A DNA stretch of 15,250 nt, taken from the NCBI GenBank assembly GCA_029562045.1, contig JAKQWJ010000331.1:1-15250 (forward strand), in the 5' to 3' direction. The position numbers and the translations under genes are program-made. This document shows, piece after piece, positions 6,435 through 11,972 of this stretch. The notes below the pieces were generated by a model. The model had not been told where the DNA came from. It made no database searches and saw only the letters and a list, made by a program, of their open reading frames with translations. The stretch is from Spirochaetota bacterium (GTDB lineage: Bacteria > Spirochaetota > Spirochaetia > DTKZ01). Positions within the stretch are counted from its first letter, which is position 1; each line of letters starts with the position of its first letter.

Positions 6435-7388
6435 TCAAATCCGGCGGGCGTACTCCAGTACGGCCCGTATCCTCCACAATTCCACATCGTCGGGGAGGGT
6501 GCAATCGGCTCCGAGGATGAAGCGTCTTTTCCCCGCCTCGGCGACAATGGCGTCGATTTCCCTTTCGATCTCCTCCCGGGTCCCCTCCACCAGGACGCCG
6601 GAGCGGTCGTCGAAGCCCCCCAGCAGCGTGGCATCGCCGAAGATTTTCCGCCCGTCCGCCAGTTTGTACCGACAATCGTGGACGGCCCAGTTCACCACAT
6701 CCGCCTTGATTCGTCCATAAAGAGGGAGCATCACCTTGGCCTTGCAGATATGCAGGAAGCTCATCAGCCCCAAACCGTTCACCGCGTCGATCACCCTTTT
6801 GTCGTAGGGCGCCACATGGGAACTGAACAGCTCCGGGCTGAAGCGGTACTCCTCCCCCCCCTGGGCGGCGTAGTAGATTCCGTCTACCCCCTCCTGGGCC
6901 AGATGCTCACAGAGTTCGATCAGCGTATCGGTCACCACCTCCAGGGCCGGGGCCACCGCCTCCGGGTCCTGCCGCAGATGCCGGGATACCAGGTTGTCGG
7001 GGTTGGAGAAGGAGCCCGGCTTTTCGGTGGCATGGTAGGCCGAAACCAGGACCCCGTGGACGGTGGCCAGTATGGGCACATCCCGGGGCAGTCTCTTCCT
7101 GACTGCCCGGACCTCCTCCAGATGGGCGCCGTAGGGGGTCCGGGAAAAGGGCAGCTTCTTCACCGTGGCCCAGTTGGCGATGTCCACCACCGGCCGGTCG
7201 AAACGGAACATGTGCTCGTTCATGACCTTCAGCATGTCCGCGTCCACGGCCTGGAAAAAATCCAGATGGGCCCGCACCGAAGCCTCGCCGTGGTGGCTCG
7301 CAGTGGGGAAATGGTGCCAGAAGCCACCGAGAAGGCGGCCTGTGTCCTCCCCCGCCAGGGTCGCCTTCAGCAATTCTTTTTTATCCAT
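6435..7388 (-). CDS. Uroporphyrinogen decarboxylase-fold protein, probable zinc methyltransferase type
   Basis: This 317-residue soluble protein belongs to the URO-D superfamily, which includes HemE and the cobalamin-linked methyltransferases (MtaA/MtbA/CmuA). HemE's N-terminal arginine-rich substrate motif is absent; the equivalent region reads GGFWHHFP (21-28). A His-x-Cys at 213-215 (FLHICKAK) and a late Cys at 296 (LGADCTLPD) match the H-x-C...C zinc set of methylcobamide methyltransferases. DGIYYAAQGG (169-178) and GGFDDRSGVLVEGT (257-270) are superfamily-type segments. It is the first gene of the transporter operon, so it probably acts on something connected with the imported solute. 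The ATG at 7388 follows AAGGAG at 8-base spacing. No corrinoid protein is encoded nearby. The fold is confident; the reaction is unknown, and methyl transfer is inference. Confidence 0.82.
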   Translation of the reverse strand: MDKKELLKATLAGEDTGRLLGGFWHHFPTASHHGEASVRAHLDFFQAVDADMLKVMNEHMFRFDRPVVDIANWATVKKLPFSRTPYGAHLEEVRAVRKRLPRDVPILATVHGVLVSAYHATEKPGSFSNPDNLVSRHLRQDPEAVAPALEVVTDTLIELCEHLAQEGVDGIYYAAQGGEEYRFSPELFSSHVAPYDKRVIDAVNGLGLMSFLHICKAKVMLPLYGRIKADVVNWAVHDCRYKLADGRKIFGDATLLGGFDDRSGVLVEGTREEIEREIDAIVAEAGKRRFILGADCTLPDDVELWRIRAVLEYARRI

Positions 7389-7407
7389 CCCCGGGGCTCC
7401 TTGTCTC

Positions 7408-7433
7408 GCGATTGTGAATCACAGACTAATCGC
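7408..7433. promoter_or_regulatory. Operator-like nested palindrome at the operon start site
   Basis: TGTGAATCACA (7413-7423) is a perfect 11-base palindrome centred on one A. It lies inside a wider imperfect repeat, with GCGATT at 7408-7413 and AATCGC at 7428-7433. It covers the predicted -10 edge and transcription start, where a repressor would block the promoter. The half-site resembles CRP/FNR half-sites, but the 1-base spacing does not fit those dimers, so the protein that binds is unknown. Confidence 0.5.
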
Positions 7434-7451
7434 AAAAAGGTGGGGCGTCAA
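7423..7451 (-). promoter_or_regulatory. Sigma70-like promoter of the URO-D/sugar ABC operon
   Basis: On the minus strand TTGACG (7451-7446) is followed after exactly 17 bases by TAGTCT (7428-7423). The -35 matches at 5 of 6 positions; the -10 matches at 3, including the key TA and final T. Transcription would begin near 7416, about 28 bases before the ATG and upstream of its AAGGAG. A palindrome overlaps the start site. Confidence 0.55.
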
Positions 7452-7459
7452 GGCCGATC

Positions 7460-7477
7460 CCCCTGAGTTGTCAGGGG
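7460..7477 (-). repeat. 7-bp hairpin between the NAD(P)-binding gene and the ABC operon
   Basis: CCCCTGA (7460-7466) and TCAGGGG (7471-7477) pair perfectly around a 4-base loop. It lies downstream of the NAD(P)-binding gene and 8 bases upstream of the operon's -35 box. No T-run follows on either strand, so intrinsic termination is doubtful. It could be a weak or Rho-assisted end signal or part of the promoter control region. The rest of 7452-7531 is GC-rich, with other short palindromes (a TCCGGGGCCCGGA near 7515-7528) and no recognisable gene. Confidence 0.4.
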
Positions 7478-7531
7478 ACCCGGCGCCGGCGCGGGTGGGG
7501 GCGACAGGGGGACATCCGGGGCCCGGACCCG

Positions 7532-8245
7532 TCACTCCCTGTTGTAGATGACCGGCATCGTGAACTTCCACGTCCGCCACAGGTCGGCGTTTTCCAGCAG
7601 ATCGACAATGAAGCGCGCGACATTGATTCTGCTCGTTTTTCCGGCATTGAAAATGGGGCTCCTGATTCTGGATTCATGGATGTCGCACCCGCTTTCCCTT
7701 TCCTCGTTGAAAAGGGAATCGGGACGGACGGCGATCCACTCGACCGTTTCGGATACGCCGATTCCATAAACCAGATGATCCGCCGCCCGCATGTTGTCCC
7801 GGTGCGGGGGGAGAAGGCGTTCCAGCACGGAAAAAATCAGCGTCTCCCCGAATCCGTTTTTCTCCCCCCGGCTCCTGTCTGTATACGCGGTGGTGCTCAT
7901 CAGGATCAGCTTCACGGGTTTGCCCAGGGCCGAAACGGCGTCGGTGACATTTTTCACCGCGTTGGCGACGAGGCTCCGGGGAGGCCCGAACAGACCTTTC
8001 AGACTGATATTGTGGCCGAGACAGCATACCACCGAATCACAGCCCAGAACGAGTTTTTCGAACCCATCCCGGTCAAAGTCGTCGATGTTGCCTGTGACGC
8101 TCTCGACGCGGGAATCGCCGATGATCCCCGCCGGCATGACGGCTGATTCCCGCACCACGATCCTGACAGTGAAATTCTTTTTCAGTAATTCCGCAACCAC
8201 CAGTTTCCCCGTGGCGCCGCTTGCCCCCAGGACCAGAGTCTTCAT
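7532..8245 (-). CDS. NAD(P)-binding Rossmann protein (NmrA/atypical SDR-like)
   Basis: This 237-residue soluble protein resembles the NAD(P)H-binding atypical short-chain dehydrogenase group (NmrA, BLVRB and YwnB-like proteins). The dinucleotide-binding loop GASGATG is at 7-13, right after the first beta strand (KTLVLGA). VCCLGH (73-78) and LILMSTTAYTD (113-123) mark later strands, with a Ser/Thr cluster at the usual catalytic position. WIAVRPDSLFNEE (170-182) is the segment that often follows the cofactor site. No canonical YxxxK dyad is obvious, so redox catalysis is uncertain and a sensor-type role is possible. The ATG at 8245 follows GAGGAGG at good spacing. It is followed by the ABC operon after 143 bases but is probably a separate unit. 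Substrate unknown. Confidence 0.85.
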   Translation of the reverse strand: MKTLVLGASGATGKLVVAELLKKNFTVRIVVRESAVMPAGIIGDSRVESVTGNIDDFDRDGFEKLVLGCDSVVCCLGHNISLKGLFGPPRSLVANAVKNVTDAVSALGKPVKLILMSTTAYTDRSRGEKNGFGETLIFSVLERLLPPHRDNMRAADHLVYGIGVSETVEWIAVRPDSLFNEERESGCDIHESRIRSPIFNAGKTSRINVARFIVDLLENADLWRTWKFTMPVIYNRE

Positions 8246-8288
8246 TTCCCCTCCTCATTCACGGATGGATATCCCGCCCCTTCCCTGC

Positions 8289-8318
8289 GAACCGCCGTCC
8301 CCGCGGGGAGGGCGGTTC
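8289..8318. repeat. 30-base near-perfect inverted repeat
   Basis: GAACCGCC (8289-8296) pairs with GGCGGTTC (8311-8318). Inside them, after one G/G mismatch, lies the perfect palindrome TCCCCGCGGGGA (8298-8309). Every position is symmetric except the mismatch pair. No T-run follows. It is about 45 bases upstream of the NAD(P)-binding start. Confidence 0.7.
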
Positions 8319-8412
8319 ACCTTCGCCGGGAGACCCGCAGAAGAACGAACGAAGACGAAAGCGCCGGCGTCCTGCAATGCGCCGCCCAACCGCCGCTCCC
8401 GGGGAGGCCCGA

Positions 8413-8457
8413 ACGGACTCACGCCGCGGTGGCGGACCGCGGTCCCGCGCAGTCCGT
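8413..8457. repeat. Nested inverted repeat
   Basis: The outer arms ACGGACT (8413-8419) and AGTCCGT (8451-8457) enclose the inner arms CCGCGGT (8424-8430) and ACCGCGG (8436-8442), which have a 5-base loop. Both pairs are perfect 7-mers. As RNA this would be a stem, an internal loop and a second stem. It ends 11 bases before the candidate -35 of the MCP gene. Confidence 0.65.
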
Positions 8458-8468
8458 CAGGCTCTTTC

Positions 8469-8497
8469 TTGCGTTTTTTCCCGCCCTATGGTACCAT
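8469..8497 (+). promoter_or_regulatory. Candidate promoter of the classical MCP gene
   Basis: TTGCGT (8469-8474) and TACCAT (8492-8497) are 17 bases apart. TG lies one base before the -10 (TGGTACCAT), an extended -10 pattern. The predicted start near 8504 would leave a leader of about 44 bases. The -35 is weak (TTG only). Confidence 0.42.
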
Positions 8498-8547
8498 TAT
8501 GCTCTCCCATACTGGAAAAAGATACATTATTTCTCGAGAGGTGGGCT

Positions 8548-10386
8548 ATGCTGACATCCATACGGGCCAGGACCATGATGGCCACCGCAGTCCTCCTTTT
8601 CTCCCTTTTCGCGGGACTGGCGGTGATCTTTTTCGGCACCCGGGGGATCCTTCTGGACGCCCGGTCCCTCTACGAACGGGACTTCCTCGCCATGAGCAGC
8701 CTCGTCGAGGCCGACCGGGACGCCTACCAGGCCAGATCCGCCCTCCTTCAGATCCTGCTTGACCGGGGCGGCAGGGACAGGGACAGACTCCGCGGCGACA
8801 TCGCGGAAAACTGGAAACAGGTGGAGGAGCGGTTCACCGTCTACATGAATCTCACCAAGACGGACCGGAGCCGGGACATGGTCAGAAGGTTTTTCTACAC
8901 CCACGGCGAATGGGGCCGGGAGATGGACGGCATCCTCGCCCTGGCCGATTCCGGCGATTTTGACGGCGGAAGGAAGAAATTCCTCGCCTGGGAGCACATC
9001 TCTTCCTTCGACGACATGCGGGGAGTCATGGCCGAACTGATCGGCAGCTCCCTCAGGAACGCCGGGGAAAGCTACGCCTCCATGCGGTCCCGGGCAGCCA
9101 CGGTCATGACGGCGCTCTGGATCGCCGCGGCGGGCATCGCCCTGTCCATGTTCATCCTGACCTTCGCCATTTTCCGGATCATACTGAGACCCCTGGCTCG
9201 CACCTCGGAACTCATGCAGATCATCGCCTCCGGGGAGGCCGACCTCACCCGTCGCCTGGAAATAAAACGAAACGACGAAATCGGCCGCCTTTCCTTCCAC
9301 TTCAACTCGTTTCTCGACGGACTCGCCGGCATCGTCGCCGGGATCCTCGGCATCTCCCGGGAAACCCGGGGGCTCCGGAACGACGTGGCCGCCGGCGCCG
9401 GAGAAGCCACCGCGGCGGTGACCCAGATCTCCGCCAGCATCGAAGACATGCGGTCCCGGGCTGACGCCCTGGAATCCGGCGTCCACACCACCGCGGAGTC
9501 CGTCGGGGCCATCGGCCGCAGCGTCGTTGAGCTGAAGGACCGCATCGGGTCCCAGGCGGCGATGGTGGAAGAGTCCTCCGCCGCGGTCATCGAGATGACC
9601 GCGTCCATCGATAACGCCGCCGACGTGGCCGCCAGACGCCTGGCCTCCTTTTCCGACCTGGACGCGGTGTTCGCCGAGGGAACCGGAGCGGTGGAGAACA
9701 ACGGCGAGGCCATCGCCCGGATAGCAGGCAGTCTCGGCTCCATCCGGGACATCACCGAGATCATCTCCTCCGTCGCCGACCAGACCAACCTCCTGGCCAT
9801 GAACGCCGCCATCGAGGCGGCCCACGCGGGCGCGGCGGGAAAGGGCTTCGCCGTCGTGGCGGGGGAAATCCGCAAGCTCGCCGAATCCACCGCAGCCCAG
9901 TCCCGGGAGATCGGCGTTCTCCTGAAAAGGATCGTCGCCGACATCGACTCCGCCGACGAGGCGGGCAAACGGACAAGCCGCTCATTCCAGGGGCTGACGG
10001 GTCACATGAAGGAACTGAAATCCGCCCTGGAGGAGATCTCCGCGGGGATGGACGAGCTGCGCGGGGGAGGCTCCCAGATCAACGAGGCGATGACCGAGAT
10101 CCAGTCCATAACCGGGAGCGTTTCGGAGCATGCCGCGGGTATCGGCGCGTCCCAGGACAGCATCGCAGCGGCCACCGAGAGCATCCGACAGATCACGGCC
10201 CACATCGCCGGAGGCATGCGAAAAATCTCCGCGGGGGCATCGCAGATAAGCGGAACCATGAGCGAACTCGCCGAATCCGCCGCCCGCCTCACCTCTCTGG
10301 TGGACGAACTGGACGGTCAGGTGGGAAGGTTCATTCTGGGGGACGAAGCCCGGCCGACCGATCCTCCCGCCGGAAACAGGGGCTGA
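8548..10386 (+). CDS. Methyl-accepting chemotaxis protein, classical two-TM type
   Basis: A chemoreceptor of 612 residues. It has TM1 (about 10-30), a periplasmic helical sensor (31-185, probably a four-helix bundle), TM2 (about 186-212), HAMP (213-266, including RPLARTSELMQIIASGEADL), and a signalling coiled coil (about 280-590). The tip is DQTNLLAMNAAIEAAHAG (411-428), the CheA/CheW contact. A short proline-rich tail ends NRG, with no CheR-tethering pentapeptide. The frame is open back to 8221, but the ATG at 8548 gives the normal short basic N-terminus before TM1 and follows GAGAGGTGG. It diverges from the NAD(P)-binding gene, and a GC-rich hairpin follows the stop. The ligand is unknown. 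Confidence 0.94.
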   Translation: MLTSIRARTMMATAVLLFSLFAGLAVIFFGTRGILLDARSLYERDFLAMSSLVEADRDAYQARSALLQILLDRGGRDRDRLRGDIAENWKQVEERFTVYMNLTKTDRSRDMVRRFFYTHGEWGREMDGILALADSGDFDGGRKKFLAWEHISSFDDMRGVMAELIGSSLRNAGESYASMRSRAATVMTALWIAAAGIALSMFILTFAIFRIILRPLARTSELMQIIASGEADLTRRLEIKRNDEIGRLSFHFNSFLDGLAGIVAGILGISRETRGLRNDVAAGAGEATAAVTQISASIEDMRSRADALESGVHTTAESVGAIGRSVVELKDRIGSQAAMVEESSAAVIEMTASIDNAADVAARRLASFSDLDAVFAEGTGAVENNGEAIARIAGSLGSIRDITEIISSVADQTNLLAMNAAIEAAHAGAAGKGFAVVAGEIRKLAESTAAQSREIGVLLKRIVADIDSADEAGKRTSRSFQGLTGHMKELKSALEEISAGMDELRGGGSQINEAMTEIQSITGSVSEHAAGIGASQDSIAAATESIRQITAHIAGGMRKISAGASQISGTMSELAESAARLTSLVDELDGQVGRFILGDEARPTDPPAGNRG

Positions 10387-10394
10387 GACCGCCC

Positions 10395-10429
10395 CCGGGC
10401 GCCGTTTCGCCGGCGGGCGCGGCGCCCGG
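10395..10429 (+). terminator. GC-rich hairpin after the MCP gene
   Basis: CCGGGCGCCG (10395-10404) and CGGCGCCCGG (10420-10429) form a perfect 10-bp stem with a 15-base loop. It starts 8 bases after the MCP stop. No T-run follows, so it would be a non-canonical terminator or an mRNA 3'-end stabiliser. Confidence 0.45.
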
Positions 10430-10471
10430 CCCTTCAGGCCCGGGGGCCATCCACGCACCGGGGCGTCCGGA

Positions 10472-10497
10472 GAATTTCATTTGCCTCCGGGAAATTC
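10472..10497. promoter_or_regulatory. Operator-like inverted repeat over the diiron-gene -35
   Basis: GAATTTC (10472-10478) and GAAATTC (10491-10497) are perfect inverse complements. Their centres are 19 bases apart, close to two helical turns, and they bracket the -35 region. They do not match a Fur or PerR box that I can recognise. The regulator is unknown. Confidence 0.4.
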
Positions 10498-10508
10498 CGT
10501 GGTATAGT
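10481..10508 (+). promoter_or_regulatory. Promoter of the diiron protein gene
   Basis: TATAGT (10503-10508) matches the -10 consensus at 5 of 6, and TG one base before it makes an extended -10 (TGGTATAGT, 10500-10508). A weak -35 TTGCCT (10481-10486) lies 16 bases upstream. Transcription starting near 10515 rules out an in-frame ATG at 10509 and supports the start at 10542. Confidence 0.65.
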
Positions 10509-10530
10509 ATGGGGTGCGACAATCAAAAAC

Positions 10531-10536
10531 AGGAGG
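10531..10536 (+). promoter_or_regulatory. Consensus ribosome-binding site of the diiron gene
   Basis: AGGAGG is a full Shine-Dalgarno match, 5 bases before the ATG at 10542. It decides that start over the in-frame ATG at 10509, which lies at the promoter. Confidence 0.8.
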
Positions 10537-10541
10537 CTGTG

Positions 10542-11039
10542 ATGGAACTGAAGGAGCTTTTTGAAATGGCGATCCAGTCCGAGATCGAGGGTCGCGAACT
10601 GTATCTGGCGGCCAGCAAGACCACCAAGGACAAGAAGGCCAAAAAAATCTTTCTCAGCCTGTCCAAGGAGGAGGACTCCCATATCCAGGCCCTGCAGGAT
10701 ATCGCCAAAAGCACGCTGAAGGGCGGCGCGGTGACCATTCCCAAACTCGCCCCGGTGACAACCTTCGACGACGCCAAGAGCCCCATCTTCACCCAGGAGT
10801 TCAAGGACGCCATCAAGGACAAGCACTACGAGGTGTCCACCCTGCGGATCGGTCTGAAACTCGAAGCGGAAGCGGCCAAGTTTTACCGGGGCTTCGCCAA
10901 GAAGGTGACGCAGCCGGAGGTGAAGAAATTCCTCCTGTTTCTGGCGAAGTGGGAATCGGACCACTACGACAAGCTGAAGCAGCAGCTGGGCTTTCTGGAA
11001 AACGCCTACATGACCCAGAACAGCATGTTCCGGTTCTGA
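10542..11039 (+). CDS. Rubrerythrin-family ferritin-like diiron protein
   Basis: A cytoplasmic four-helix-bundle protein of 165 residues whose expected diiron centre reduces peroxide or handles oxygen/iron stress. The rubrerythrin signature E-x6-Y...E-x2-H is present twice: E14-Y21 with E44-H47, and E108-Y115 with E138-H141. These are the helix pairs that make a complete diiron site. There is no C-terminal rubredoxin domain (no paired CxxC; the protein has no cysteine at all), so an outside electron donor is needed. Residues 60-88 form the linker between the halves. The length fits rubredoxin-less members. The gene stands alone with its own strong promoter. Fold and metal site are confident; peroxidase activity is inferred from the family. 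Confidence 0.9.
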   Translation: MELKELFEMAIQSEIEGRELYLAASKTTKDKKAKKIFLSLSKEEDSHIQALQDIAKSTLKGGAVTIPKLAPVTTFDDAKSPIFTQEFKDAIKDKHYEVSTLRIGLKLEAEAAKFYRGFAKKVTQPEVKKFLLFLAKWESDHYDKLKQQLGFLENAYMTQNSMFRF

Positions 11040-11052
11040 GAGATCCCCCTCT

Positions 11053-11103
11053 GCCGCCCGGGGGAGGCCCCGGGCCGGCGGCTCCCCCCCTCCCCCTTTT
11101 TTT
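11053..11103 (+). terminator. Probable terminator of the diiron gene
   Basis: CCCGGGG (11057-11063) and CCCCGGG (11068-11074) pair around a GAGG loop. The stem extends through GCCG/CGGC with one bulged C (to 11053 and 11079). A T7 run follows at 11097-11103, 17 bases after the stem. An alternative pairing, GGGGGAG (11060-11066) with CTCCCCC (11082-11088), brings the stem closer. The spacing is loose for an intrinsic terminator, so confidence is moderate. Confidence 0.48.
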
Positions 11104-11111
11104 GGTATATT
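11103..11111 (+). promoter_or_regulatory. Extended -10 promoter for a leaderless phosphatase mRNA
   Basis: TGGTATATT contains TATATT (5 of 6 to consensus) with TG one base before it. It ends 6 bases before the ATG at 11118, so transcription should begin at or next to the A of the start codon. No purine-rich ribosome-binding site exists between them (CTCCCC), and no good -35 is seen 17 bases upstream (poly-C). Confidence 0.55.
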
Positions 11112-11117
11112 CTCCCC

Positions 11118-11972
11118 ATGACTGAATGGAACAAGGACCGCGTCGCCCGGCTTCTGTCCCGGTGCGGCGCCATCGCCATGGAGCATTTCGACTCCCCGGT
11201 GCGGGAGTACAAAAAGGACGCCACGGTGGTCACCCAGGCGGACAGGGCCATCGAAGCCTTCCTGTCGGAAGAGCTGGACAGGCCGGAAGAGGGTTCCTTC
11301 GTATTGGGAGAGGAGACCCTGGAAGGGCGCAGCGAAGAGTACATCTCCTCGGCCCTGAAGAAGACCGCCTGGATCGTGGACCCCATCGACGGGACTGTCT
11401 CCTACGCCTACCACTTCCCCATGTGGGGGGTCTCCATCGGCCTGGCCCGGGGCGGGGTCATCAGCGAAGGCGCCCTGTACCTCCCCGTGGCGGGGGAGAT
11501 GCTGGTGGGCTGCCAGGAGGGGATTTTTTTCGGGCGGGTCGCCCCGGGGACCGAAGACCCGGGCCCCCGTCTCGCGCCCTTCACCCCGCCCTTCCACCGC
11601 CCCGACAGCCGGCGGATCATCGCCCTGGCCCAGGGCCACGCCAAACGGAGCCTCTTTTCCGGCGGCAACGCCCTGCACGCCACCGGTTCGGCGGTCTTCT
11701 CCCTGGCCCACCTGGCGCTGGGCAACTACCTGGCCTACCGGGCGAGCCTCAAACTCTGGGACCTGGCGGGGGCGGTGGGACTCCTGGCCAGGGCGGGCTT
11801 TCTGATGCGGTTCGACGACGGCCGCCCCTTCGGGACCTCCATCGACGAGACCCTGTACCGCCTCGACCCCGGGGAGGGTCCGATGCGGTGGAAGGCCCGG
11901 GGCCGGGTCATCTTCGCCCCGTCGGAAGAGGCGGCGGCCTACGTGCTGTCCCTCTTCAATAGCCCAGCGTAG
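11118..11972 (+). CDS. Inositol monophosphatase-family protein
   Basis: A 284-residue cytoplasmic Mg2+-dependent sugar- or inositol-phosphate phosphatase. Visible family motifs are TQADRAIEAFL (39-49), the metal-binding GEET (64-67), WIVDPIDGT (85-93) carrying the D88/D91 ligands, and LWDLAGAVGLLARAGF (213-228) with the last Asp ligand (D215). After DGT the usual N-F is replaced by S-Y (95-96), which is atypical. The length is near normal for the family. The ATG at 11118 has no ribosome-binding site but a -10 hexamer just upstream. The last 17 bases overlap the convergent metH gene. The substrate (inositol-1-phosphate, histidinol phosphate, PAP or another) is not determined. Confidence 0.9.
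   Translation: MTEWNKDRVARLLSRCGAIAMEHFDSPVREYKKDATVVTQADRAIEAFLSEELDRPEEGSFVLGEETLEGRSEEYISSALKKTAWIVDPIDGTVSYAYHFPMWGVSIGLARGGVISEGALYLPVAGEMLVGCQEGIFFGRVAPGTEDPGPRLAPFTPPFHRPDSRRIIALAQGHAKRSLFSGGNALHATGSAVFSLAHLALGNYLAYRASLKLWDLAGAVGLLARAGFLMRFDDGRPFGTSIDETLYRLDPGEGPMRWKARGRVIFAPSEEAAAYVLSLFNSPA

Larger units (their letters stand above)
8246..8547. other. 302-base divergent spacer with structured repeats
   Basis: The spacer separates the NAD(P)-binding gene (-) and an MCP gene (+). I see no convincing small gene. It holds two strong inverted repeats (8289-8318 and 8413-8457), a T6 run at 8474-8479, and a candidate MCP promoter at 8469-8497. A purine-rich stretch lies around 8339-8361. The MCP frame is open through this region, but its sequence is low-complexity and has no family match, so it is not coding. 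Confidence 0.6.

Noticed and set aside
6435..7388. HemE (true uroporphyrinogen decarboxylase, haem synthesis)
   Set aside because: It lacks the HemE N-terminal arginine motif and sits with sugar transport genes; no other haem gene is present.
7413..7423. CRP or FNR binding site
   Set aside because: The TGTGA/TCACA half-sites match, but the gap is 1 base rather than the roughly 4-6 those dimers need, so it is listed only as an unknown operator.
6216..7466. A 416-codon plus-strand open frame across the URO-D gene
   Set aside because: Shadow of a recognised minus-strand gene; it has no motif and spans the gap between two minus-strand genes.
8221..8547. N-terminal extension of the classical MCP gene back to 8221
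   Set aside because: It would place about 109 low-complexity residues before TM1 and overlap the start of the NAD(P)-binding gene and the promoter. The start at 8548 has an RBS and normal topology.
8527..9825. A 432-codon open frame on the minus strand opposite the classical MCP gene
   Set aside because: Composition is Gly/His/Arg/Asp-rich without hydrophobic pattern or motif, and it mirrors a clear MCP gene. Such frames arise by chance opposite GC-rich genes.
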